NCBI GenBank assembly: GCA_022545875.1
Contig: JAKEIF010000007.1
Location: forward strand, 1-6,417
Source: Nitrososphaera sp.
GTDB taxonomy: Archaea; Thermoproteota; Nitrososphaeria; Nitrososphaerales; Nitrososphaeraceae
Reading direction: 5' to 3'
Length of the DNA stretch: 6,417 bases
Part shown: positions 1 through 4,239 of the stretch, one piece after another
Layout of the letters: every line of letters starts with the position of its first letter
Position numbering within the stretch: position 1 is the first letter of the stretch
Notes under the pieces: model-generated
Told to the model about the DNA's origin: nothing
Database searches by the model: none
Seen by the model: the letters and a program-made list of their open reading frames with translations, nothing else
Program-made: the position numbers and the translations under genes

Positions 1-30
1 CTTTATGTCATGCAGTTTTCCGCCGGCCAT
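1..30 (-). CDS. Start of a leftward gene cut by the window edge (first 10 codons)
   Basis: An ATG on the minus strand opens a frame reading MAGGKLHDIK that runs off the left end of the window. A TATA-like stretch ACTAATATCC (minus strand, about positions 51-60) lies about 26 nt upstream of the ATG, the spacing expected for a leaderless archaeal promoter. Ten residues are too few to assign a family. The call rests on the start codon, the promoter spacing and the absence of any other gene in this corner. Confidence 0.4.
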   Translation of the reverse strand, partial: MAGGKLHDIK

Positions 31-104
31 AGATGCGTATAGTGACAAGCGGATATTAGTTCTGTGACAGCATGTTATAGAGCAATGGCGCTTCATTGGA
101 AGGA

Positions 105-368
105 TTAGGCGGCCGCGCCACTGGAGTGGTTTTCATTGCCCTCGACAAATGCCCGTCTTGACTGTCTGCCACCGTACCTGTAGTCATAGCGGTGGACATT
201 GCGCCTTCTGATTAGCTGACCAAGAAAAACAAGACCCCCGAGGGAAAGAACGGAGTTTATCACACCTGAGGCTATACTGTTCCAGACCAAAAAGCTCATG
301 ATGGCAACCGTTAGATTGACAAGTGCAAATACTGCCACGATAAGTGGAAGGTATTTGCCAATTGTCAT
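105..368 (-). CDS. Small two-span membrane protein, unknown function
   Basis: An 87-residue protein when started at the internal ATG at 368. Two hydrophobic segments are visible, roughly residues 6-28 (YLPLIVAVFALVNLTVAIMSF) and 34-54 (SGVINSVLSLGGLVFLGQLI). They are followed by a basic RRR stretch and a hydrophilic Tyr/Arg-rich tail that ends in Ala residues. The positive charges after the second span suggest a hairpin with a cytoplasmic C-terminus. The frame stays open upstream to an ATG at 485 (126 residues) with a GTG at 407 as another option. The extra N-terminal part is Ser/Thr/His-rich and not convincing as coding, and no candidate start has a clear TATA box, so the start is uncertain. 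It is divergent from the helical-protein gene to its right. No family was recognised. Confidence 0.6.
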   Translation of the reverse strand: MTIGKYLPLIVAVFALVNLTVAIMSFLVWNSIASGVINSVLSLGGLVFLGQLIRRRNVHRYDYRYGGRQSRRAFVEGNENHSSGAAA

Positions 369-550
369 CACAAAGCTGAGCAAATGTATTAGTGCGTTAA
401 TCCTAGTCACATCTGAAGAAAGCAGCGACACGCTAGTTGTTAGCGGAGCGGAACAAAAAACATGATGATTTGTTCTGCCATGCAAGCGTTACCTGACTCT
501 GTTTCTTTAGCCATGCTCTGCAAGATAATTATGCAACAGCACTCTGTCTA

Positions 551-560
551 CTTTTTTAGT
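551..560 (+). promoter_or_regulatory. TATA-like box for the helical-protein gene
   Basis: The stretch CTTTTTTAGT lies 28-31 nt before the ATG pair at 583/586. This is the usual archaeal TATA-to-start distance for a leaderless transcript and supports an ATG start over the GTG at 559, which lies inside this box. Confidence 0.35.
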
Positions 561-582
561 GAGCTTTGCGAATATTTCAGTC

Positions 583-1041
583 ATGATGGAACAAGACAAA
601 GTACGGGACTCGTATCAGTCTGGCCCTGGTAGTACAGCTACCTCCAAGGAGGCAAGCGAGAAGATGAAAGTTGCCGCACGAAGGATGAAAGAGCAGGCGG
701 AAATAATTCGCGATACTGTAAGAACACTAAGGGAAAGCGGCGCAATAACAGAGGTTGCGGCTGCCGTGCGCGAAATTGCAATCGCGGCTAGGGATACTTC
801 AAGGGAAATAAGCGCTGCCGCAAAGCAGATCAGAGATGATGGATCAATCCGCGATACAATGGTGGCAATCGAAGAGACTACAAAGGCAGCTAGAGAGACT
901 GTTCAGGATGTAAGAGCTGCATCTCACGAAGCAGCAGAGGCTGCGCCTGAAACCAGCAAGACGCTATCCGATGCGTCCAGGATTGCCAAAGAAAAGGCCG
1001 CAAACGCTGCCGCAAAGATTAGACAAAAGGGATCATACTAG
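583..1041 (+). CDS. Long amphipathic-helix protein (apolipoprotein/LEA-like), unknown function
   Basis: 152 residues from ATG 583 (ATG 586 is equally possible; a GTG at 559 would add eight residues but sits in the likely TATA box). After a flexible Ser/Gly/Thr N-terminus, almost the whole chain reads as long amphipathic helix rich in Ala, Arg, Lys and Glu with no Cys or Trp. Helix segments are about residues 20-52, 55-84, 89-120 and 124-148, broken by ESGA, DDGS and a single Pro at 122. There is no signal peptide or membrane span, so it is probably cytoplasmic or peripherally membrane bound. The pattern resembles apolipoprotein-like bundles, LEA-type stress proteins or the helical arms of chemoreceptors, but that is compositional resemblance only. 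The gene stands alone, with a TATA-like box upstream and a hairpin terminator containing its stop codon. Confidence 0.85.
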   Translation: MMEQDKVRDSYQSGPGSTATSKEASEKMKVAARRMKEQAEIIRDTVRTLRESGAITEVAAAVREIAIAARDTSREISAAAKQIRDDGSIRDTMVAIEETTKAARETVQDVRAASHEAAEAAPETSKTLSDASRIAKEKAANAAAKIRQKGSY

Positions 1042-1058
1042 ATCCCTTTCGTTTTTTT
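1026..1058 (+). terminator. Hairpin with T7 tract overlapping the stop codon
   Basis: AAAGGGATC (1026-1034) pairs perfectly with GATCCCTTT (1041-1049) across a six-base loop. After two bases comes a run of seven T (1052-1058). The stop codon TAG (1039-1041) lies in the loop and first base of the 3' arm. The layout matches a bacterial-type intrinsic terminator; in archaea the T-tract alone is usually thought sufficient, so the role of the stem is inferred. Confidence 0.7.
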
Positions 1059-1251
1059 AGCTCTTGAGAGCTGAAGTGCGCTCCATCCTGACTTTATCGC
1101 TCCGAATAACTGGTTGATGACGCTGAATCATTGAAGGCTTTTGGCGGACAATACGATCGCCGACACTAGCTAACAGATAACGCCGCCGGGCCAGTCCTGC
1201 GACTAACGTCTCTCCTTTTGGTGCTCTGTCATGAAGCGAATATAGTGTCAT
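1057..1251 (-). CDS. Possible small basic protein downstream of the winged-helix gene
   Basis: A 64-residue open frame starts at an ATG five bases after the stop codon of the winged-helix gene on the same strand, so the two could be co-transcribed. The product is Arg/Lys-rich (for example the stretch GLARRRYLLASVGDRIVRQK) with no membrane span, no Cys and no recognisable domain. Nothing beyond the start position and an uninterrupted frame supports it. It could equally be chance, and its 3' end runs into the terminator of the convergent gene. Confidence 0.3.
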   Translation of the reverse strand: MTLYSLHDRAPKGETLVAGLARRRYLLASVGDRIVRQKPSMIQRHQPVIRSDKVRMERTSALKS

Positions 1252-1256
1252 GTGGG

Positions 1257-1577
1257 TTAAATGTCGCTCATTTCCCTTTGGTTCCTTACATAGTCAAACA
1301 TTTCCAAGAGCGTCAAGCCCTTCTGAGTAATTATGAATCCAGAAAATGGCTCGGTGATTTCGTCAATCATGCCAAATTTGAGTAGCATCTTCACGTAACT
1401 TTGAACTTGGTAGTGGTTAATTTGAAGCCGGTAGATCAGGTGTGTTTTTTTGACAGGCTCTCTGCATGCTCCAAGAAACTCGACTATCAATTCAATCTGA
1501 TTACGCTTGCTTTGAGTAAAGTCATCGTCTGGTACTTTCCGGTGTGACTCGACTTCTGAATCGCTCTTTTTTGTCAA
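1257..1577 (-). CDS. Winged helix-turn-helix DNA-binding protein (ArnR1-like / HTH_45 type)
   Basis: A 106-residue probable transcription regulator. Residues 1-24 are a charged, flexible N-terminus. Residues 25-100 form a complete winged helix: helix 1 (NQIELIVEFLGACRE), a helix-turn-helix with VKKTHLIYRLQINHYQVQSYVKMLLKFGMI, a beta-wing near ITEPFSGFIITQKG, and a final helix LTLLEMFDYVRN. The helix order and the x-ITxKGxxLLE ending match the ArnR1-like winged-helix family (HTH_45), of which thaumarchaea carry many short copies. The only start is TTG at 1577; no upstream ATG lies in frame. Length fits the single-domain members. It has no sensor domain, so its signal and targets are unknown. 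A small ORF follows five bases after the stop. Confidence 0.88.
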   Translation of the reverse strand: MTKKSDSEVESHRKVPDDDFTQSKRNQIELIVEFLGACREPVKKTHLIYRLQINHYQVQSYVKMLLKFGMIDEITEPFSGFIITQKGLTLLEMFDYVRNQREMSDI

Positions 1578-2020
1578 TAATCGGTCATAGGATACGCCCT
1601 GAGCTGGACTAGTAAAGCAGATTGTCCGAAGTGCGACGAAGAAATGAAAAAAGTATTCACGGTATCTGGAGACTCATGGTCGATTTGAAGCCACGACTGG
1701 AGGTTGAATGTGCGGTCACGTTCGATATTTGAGTTAAACTTGAAGTACTTTACGAATAGTGAGCATAGCCAATGGTATGTTAAGCGGGTGATTGCCTACC
1801 TTCATTACTCTTTGGCATCCACTTGCAGCCTCTGTCAACTGCATTCAGTAGGTGAACATAGACTAGCCACCGGGAAATTGAAACCCTTATGATTTGGGTG
1901 TTGCATTTAAGGCCAGTTAAACTCTCGGCCCGAATTCGTCAGGGCTAGGACGATCTTTTCTTTCAATATCTCAAGTGCTAACGACTAGTTTTTGGTAAGA
2001 AGCTTCGCAGTGCCGACTTG
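1578..2020. other. Gene-poor stretch with short coding-like fragments
   Basis: No complete gene is visible. Plus-strand frame 1620-1688 reads DCPKCDEEMKKVFTVSGDSW and ends at TGA; it looks like part of a zinc-ribbon protein but has only an internal ATG (1644). On the minus strand between about 1910 and 1995 a frame reads ALEILKEKIVLALTNSGREF and ends NWP, which looks like a protein C-terminus without a start. A 62-codon plus-strand ORF at 1704-1892 has unlikely composition and was not accepted. The stretch is best read as intergenic DNA with decayed gene pieces. Confidence 0.4.
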
Positions 2021-2176
2021 ATGGTATACGGGCAATTGGGACTTGCCAAGACAAGGAAAGAGGGGGGAGATTTATTCAAAGTTGGTGGCGTTAAGATAAT
2101 CAAAAATGCGATAGCGGACATTGAAGCTGACAGAATCACTGTTTCGGATGAAATGATTGAAGAGCTGTGGAAATGA
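2021..2176 (+). CDS. Small protein or C-terminal gene remnant, unknown
   Basis: Fifty-one residues from ATG 2021 to TGA 2176. The reading is convincingly protein-like: MVYGQLGLAKTRKEGGDLFK, then a hydrophobic/charged helical part VGGVKIIKNAIADIEADRIT and an acidic end DEMIEELWK. The frame stays open upstream to a stop at 1979 (adding RLVFGKKLRSADL), so the piece could be the 3' end of a longer lost gene rather than a complete small gene. No TATA-like box was seen at the proper distance. It converges with a minus-strand fragment whose stop lies five bases away. Function not recognised. Confidence 0.4.
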   Translation: MVYGQLGLAKTRKEGGDLFKVGGVKIIKNAIADIEADRITVSDEMIEELWK

Positions 2177-2180
2177 ATGT

Positions 2181-2336
2181 CTAGCTACTTTTTCGCCTTG
2201 CTTCGATTACTGCCCTTATCAATTCTTCCTTGTCTTCAACAGTTGCGATTAGTGCCTCGATGCCTAGCTCTAGTGGCTTTTTCGCTATCGAGTCAATTTG
2301 CTCTGTTTCGACTAGTAATTCCTGTTGCTTCTTCAA
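2181..2336 (-). pseudogene. Helical C-terminal fragment, probably remnant of a longer gene
   Basis: The minus strand encodes 51 residues from a TTG at 2336: LKKQQELLVETEQIDSIAKK, then PLELGIEALIATVEDKEELI and RAVIEARRKSS, ending at TAG 2181. This is a typical acidic/basic helical C-terminus. Upstream in this frame there is a stop only a few codons earlier. In the +1 frame the sequence continues as NFYDVQINQKVMVVCTLEE, which reads like the N-terminal side of the same protein, so a frameshift near 2335 is likely. The family was not recognised. It could also be a short intact gene using the TTG. Confidence 0.35.
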
Positions 2337-2644
2337 GCGTACATACAACCATCACTTTCTGATTAATTTGCACATCATAGAAATTTTATGTTTGAAGGAT
2401 AACGTCAAATTTCTATTTCAAGTGCCGAGCTGGTTTTATGCCATATTGTCCTCAACAATTTTGCAGACAAAGGCCTGTTCCACGCTTCCCTGGCAGGCGC
2501 AAGTCGCTAAGTGCGTCTTTCTGAGAAAGCCATCCGTAACTCCCCTGGCTTGCGCTGCCGGGTTTCAAAAGTTGTTCTATTCGAAGAAATAGCTCCCCCT
2601 TTAAGGAATTAGCGGAGTACCAGTACAACGCTTGAAGCACATTT

Positions 2645-2690
2645 CGGCTGGCGCAGGCCGAAGCTAGCTAACACTGGGTCTGCGCCGCCG
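2645..2690. repeat. GC-rich stem-loop
   Basis: CGGC-T-GGCGCAG (2645-2656) pairs with CTGCGCC-GCCG (2680-2690), giving eleven base pairs with one bulged T and a 23-base loop that contains the palindrome GCTAGC. No T-tract follows on either strand, so a simple terminator is unlikely. It could be part of a structured RNA or a remnant of a mobile element end. Confidence 0.5.
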
Positions 2691-2727
2691 GGTAATTAGC
2701 CCGCGATTATTACGTAACACAAATGCC

Positions 2728-2741
2728 ATTTATTTTAGATA
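2728..2741 (+). promoter_or_regulatory. TATA-like box upstream of the candidate structured RNA
   Basis: ATTTATTTTAGATA is an A/T-rich island in GC-rich surroundings. Its centre (about 2734) is some 26 nt before position 2761, where the long stem of the candidate RNA begins, matching archaeal TATA-to-transcription-start spacing. Confidence 0.35.
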
Positions 2742-2760
2742 CAAGAAATGAATATGACAC

Positions 2761-2845
2761 GGCAGGGGGCGCATACATGCTTCCCGGTATCCCTGTGCGC
2801 CCTACCTTCCTGCCAGCGGTCTGAATTTGGCTGCTGGCGGGTTAT
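2761..2845 (+). ncRNA. Candidate structured non-coding RNA with alternative stems
   Basis: GGCAGG-GGGCGCA (2761-2773) pairs with TGCGCCC (2796-2802) and, after a six-base gap, CCTGCC (2809-2814). A further ATAC/GTAT pairing (2773-2776 with 2787-2790) can form inside at the cost of the last A-T pair. The 3' arm CCTGCCAGC (2809-2817) can instead pair with GCTGGCGGG (2833-2841), nine pairs including one G-T, so the two folds exclude each other. A TATA-like box sits about 26 nt upstream. The fold matches no RNA family I recognise (not tRNA, SRP RNA or RNase P RNA). It may instead be a mobile-element remnant, and the 36-codon ORF across it (2748-2858) looks spurious. The 3' end is undefined. Confidence 0.35.
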
Positions 2846-2895
2846 TCACTATAGGTAAAATGCTTTATGGTGTTATTCACTGCGGCAACGTTAGA

Positions 2896-3012
2896 CTACT
2901 CTATTGTTTCATAGTCCTTGTGACCTGTGTCAAGCTGGTGCAAGAGTAAGTCGAACCATGTGTTGAAATCTTGTCGACATTCGCTGCAGCGATAGTGTGC
3001 CAAAGCGACCAT
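2896..3012 (-). CDS. C2H2 zinc-finger miniprotein
   Basis: A 38-residue protein from ATG 3012 to TAG 2896. Residues 7-31 form a classical C2H2 finger: C9-x2-C12-x12-H25-x5-H31, with aromatic residues YRC before the first Cys and F16 plus the hydrophobic residues of WFDLLL in the core positions. The finger fills almost the whole protein, leaving only short tails (MVALAHYR and KDYETIE). Such fingers bind zinc and usually contact nucleic acid or another protein; single-finger archaeal miniproteins are known in general, but the partner here is unknown. A weak A/T-rich element (ATACTAAAATT) lies upstream. It shares its strand with the epimerase remnant and the zinc-ribbon gene to the right. It is too short for default gene callers. 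Confidence 0.65.
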   Translation of the reverse strand: MVALAHYRCSECRQDFNTWFDLLLHQLDTGHKDYETIE

Positions 3013-3136
3013 GATGTAAATGCAGATTAATTTTAGTATTCTTTATCGCGCCATGCCAATTCGCTTTCTACTTCTACCTACAAAATGGCCTAATTTTATT
3101 TGTTCTTGCTGATTCAAAAAAAGAAGGAGCGACGTT

Positions 3137-3324
3137 CTATGCCTCAGAGGTTGCCAATAACCTAGACTTTTCATATATCTTGACTAGTTGCCTAATGCCA
3201 TTGTCAAGATTCCATATGGGTTTGTAGCTCAATTCTTTTGTTGCAGAAATCGTCGATTCCATGTCTGCCCGAATGAGGATCTGACTATGTGTCTGGATAT
3301 CGCGATGTGCCTAGCCGGAAACTC
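3137..3324 (-). pseudogene. C-terminal remnant of an NAD-dependent sugar epimerase/dehydratase (extended SDR)
   Basis: Minus-strand frame 3137-3307 reads HRDIQTHSQILIRADMESTI, then SATKELSYKPIWNLDNGIRQ and LVKIYEKS before TAG. This matches the C-terminal signature of extended short-chain dehydrogenases of the UDP-glucose 4-epimerase type: a GDI-x-HS motif (here RDIQTHS), AxKELGYKP and WxLDxGIxxLVxxY. A stop codon precedes the fragment, and one frame over EFPARH (to 3324) supplies the expected proline/arginine stretch before GDI, so a one-base frameshift is likely. Intact enzymes are about 300 residues; the NAD-binding Rossmann part is entirely missing, and a different small gene occupies the upstream DNA. 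The fragment cannot be an active enzyme. The family call from this short tail is good; the exact substrate is not knowable. Confidence 0.7.
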
Positions 3325-3339
3325 ATATAATTTGGTGAC

Positions 3340-3495
3340 TTAATCGGCACTCTTTTCTTCTGATTCTACGACGCTAGGCGGATCTAACTTATCCGTCTTT
3401 CCAGCGGGCTTTGAACGCATCCCTCTTGTTGATTCTTCGGCCGTACCGGTGATGGCTTCGTACGACTCACTTTCTAACCTTTCCTCTTTGCTCAT
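3340..3495 (-). CDS. Small acidic hydrophilic protein, unknown function
   Basis: Fifty-one residues from ATG 3495 to TAA 3340: MSKEERLESESYEAITGTAE, then ESTRGMRSKPAGKTDKLDPP and SVVESEEKSAD. It is dominated by Glu, Lys, Ser and Asp, has no Cys or membrane span, and is probably disordered. A TATA-like CTATTATCG lies centred about 26 nt upstream of the ATG. A GTG further upstream in frame (VVHSAAM...) is a less likely start. It lies 51 bases downstream of the zinc-ribbon gene on the same strand. No family recognised; confidence rests on codon-like composition, the clean start and the promoter spacing. Confidence 0.55.
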   Translation of the reverse strand: MSKEERLESESYEAITGTAEESTRGMRSKPAGKTDKLDPPSVVESEEKSAD

Positions 3496-3546
3496 GGCAG
3501 CGGAATGCACGACATCGATAATAGAGCTTCCAGTTAGATTGAAGTG

Positions 3547-3744
3547 TCAGTCGAAAAGTTTCTTGCCCAAGCAACCGAGGCAGTAGTACGACACTTTAAT
3601 TATTTGACCTATTTCGTGTGCTACCCGATACACAGCGTTGTGATGACAATACTTGCAATGAACAGGGTCTGCATACTTGTTATCCGCCGGAATAAGTGGT
3701 TTTGCGAGTTTTTCCACGTTAATCACTCCATTTTCTAGACTCAT
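3547..3744 (-). CDS. Small zinc-ribbon protein
   Basis: Sixty-five residues from ATG 3744 to the stop at 3547. The N-terminal half (residues 1-28) is a plain linker, MSLENGVINVEKLAKPLIPA. The C-terminal half carries C30-x2-C33 and C55-x2-C58 separated by 21 residues, the knuckle arrangement of a zinc ribbon, with HH after the first pair and beta-like hydrophobic residues (AVYRVAH, IIKVSYY) between. It probably binds one zinc ion; the target (nucleic acid or a protein complex) is unknown. A TATA-like CATAAAAACT (3764-3773) lies about 24 nt upstream. The antisense ORF over this gene was rejected. No named family was recognised. Confidence 0.75.
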   Translation of the reverse strand: MSLENGVINVEKLAKPLIPADNKYADPVHCKYCHHNAVYRVAHEIGQIIKVSYYCLGCLGKKLFD

Positions 3745-3763
3745 AGCGTGTGATTGTCGTGAT

Positions 3764-3773
3764 AGTTTTTATG
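3764..3773 (-). promoter_or_regulatory. TATA-like box for the zinc-ribbon gene
   Basis: On the minus strand CATAAAAACT is centred about 24 nt upstream of the ATG at 3744, consistent with a leaderless or very short leader transcript. Confidence 0.4.
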
Positions 3774-3796
3774 CGAACACCCGAGGATTCTGAGTT

Positions 3797-3810
3797 CAAA
3801 AAAAGGAAAG
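3797..3810 (-). terminator. T-tract terminator of the 26-residue membrane peptide gene
   Basis: Read on the minus strand the DNA after the stop codon (3820) is CTTTCCTTTTTTTGAAC, with an uninterrupted run of seven T within 25 nt of the stop. T-tracts of this kind terminate archaeal transcription. Its position supports the tiny upstream gene being real. Confidence 0.45.
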
Positions 3811-3819
3811 TACGTTCTC

Positions 3820-3900
3820 TTAGATGACACCGAACAGCACTCTGAGCAAGATAATCAGCACGATTATGCCGAGAACCGCCCAAACGATTGTCCATATCAT
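3820..3900 (-). CDS. Single-span membrane miniprotein (26 residues)
   Basis: ATG 3900 to TAA 3820 encodes MIWTIVWAVLGIIVLIILLR followed by VLFGVI. Residues 2-19 are an uninterrupted hydrophobic helix with Trp residues at the N-terminal interface and a single Arg at position 20, enough for one membrane span and nothing else. Such one-helix peptides often regulate or stabilise membrane complexes, but no partner is visible. A T7 tract follows the stop at 3797-3810. Upstream the intergenic region shared with the rightward 64-residue gene holds an 18-bp palindrome. The composition is hard to obtain by chance in a random frame; no TATA box is obvious. Confidence 0.6.
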   Translation of the reverse strand: MIWTIVWAVLGIIVLIILLRVLFGVI

Positions 3901-3943
3901 GACTTTCGATTGATGGAATCAAAGATAACGAGATCGGAGCTTT

Positions 3944-3961
3944 GCTACGTGCTATCGTAGC
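3944..3961. promoter_or_regulatory. 18-bp inverted repeat in a divergent intergenic region (possible operator)
   Basis: GCTACG-TGCTAT-CGTAGC: two perfect 6-bp arms with a 6-bp spacer, 44 bp upstream of the leftward membrane miniprotein and 67 bp upstream of the rightward Lys/Glu-rich gene. The dyad suits a dimeric winged-helix regulator, but no second copy was seen in the window, so the role is inferred from position alone. Confidence 0.35.
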
Positions 3962-4027
3962 GTATGAACTGCTATAGAATAATGAGCGGCTAGAGATATG
4001 TTTGAGGCAATAACTTAGACCGTTACA

Positions 4028-4222
4028 ATGACAGATGAATATGTAGTAAAGAAAAAGGTCGAGTACAAAGTCGACCACAAGGCGGACGCGGAAAGAACCC
4101 TCGAGGATGCTTCAGACAAGGTTCAGGCGGCTGCCAAGGCAGTGGCCAACAAGGTCGAAGATCCAGACCGCGACCTCAAGATGGAATACAATAAAGAGAA
4201 ACTAAAAGAAAAGCTCGACTGA
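4028..4222 (+). CDS. Small Lys/Glu/Ala-rich hydrophilic protein
   Basis: Sixty-four residues from ATG 4028 to TGA 4222. Residues 1-18 are Lys/Val/Tyr-alternating and possibly beta (MTDEYVVKKKVEYKVDHK). Residues 19-44 form an Ala-rich amphipathic helix (AERTLEDASDKVQAAAKAVA), and residues 45-64 are highly charged (DPDRDLKMEYNKEKLKEKLD). There is no Cys, Trp, signal or membrane span. The composition resembles small LEA/CsbD-like stress proteins, but no family signature is present. A weak TATA-like AGATATG lies about 30 nt upstream and a T-rich tract follows the stop. Another charged gene starting MTETEYK lies at 4775-4897, and the two may be distant relatives. Confidence 0.8.
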   Translation: MTDEYVVKKKVEYKVDHKADAERTLEDASDKVQAAAKAVANKVEDPDRDLKMEYNKEKLKEKLD

Positions 4223-4229
4223 TTCCCTA

Positions 4230-4239
4230 TTTTTTCTTT
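4230..4239 (+). terminator. T-tract terminator
   Basis: TTTTTTCTTT begins eight bases after the stop codon of the 64-residue gene. On the opposite strand the same bases could encode the Lys codons of a possible remnant (PKKK, stop at 4227), so the tract may have a second explanation. Confidence 0.45.

Larger units (their letters stand above)
2337..2895. other. Gene-poor stretch with hairpins and one decayed open frame
   Basis: No intact gene is apparent. On the minus strand 2436-2564 is an open frame without a start codon. It reads ARGVTDGFLRKTHLATCACQ, then GSVEQAFVCKIVEDNMA and TAA; it looks more protein-like than the longer frame that overlaps it and may be the end of a lost gene. From 2640 on the DNA becomes GC-rich and highly self-complementary, with stems at 2645-2690 and 2761-2841, described separately. 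A 10-bp direct repeat GTTATTCACT occurs at 2841-2850 and 2872-2881. Confidence 0.4.

Noticed and set aside
1704..1892. 62-codon plus-strand ORF
   Set aside because: Non-ATG start, irregular composition, no TATA-like box and no domain; nothing but length supports it.
2230..2592. 120-codon plus-strand ORF and the 61-codon ORF at 2177-2362
   Set aside because: Both read as Ser/Cys/Leu-rich shadows antisense to more protein-like minus-strand frames at 2181-2336 and 2436-2564.
2452..2640. 62-codon minus-strand ORF
   Set aside because: The overlapping frame 2436-2564 on the same strand has a more natural sequence; this one has no promoter-like element and no recognisable domain.
2640..2850. tRNA, SRP RNA or RNase P RNA in the GC-rich hairpin region
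   Set aside because: No T-loop consensus, no cloverleaf spacing, and no conserved SRP or RNase P core motifs were seen.
2748..2858. 36-residue Cys-rich plus-strand ORF (starts MNMTRQGAHTCF)
   Set aside because: Its apparent Cys richness comes from the GC-rich self-complementary stems; an RNA structure explains the sequence better and the TATA-like box is too close to its ATG.
3544..3738. 64-codon plus-strand ORF
   Set aside because: Exactly antisense to the zinc-ribbon gene, whose Cys pairs and promoter are far better evidence.
3719..4078. 119-codon minus-strand ORF
   Set aside because: It lies antisense to the start of the 64-residue gene and out of frame over the 26-residue membrane peptide. 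Its composition (Ser/Tyr/His/Cys clusters) is irregular, and both overlapped frames are better supported by their sequence and terminators.
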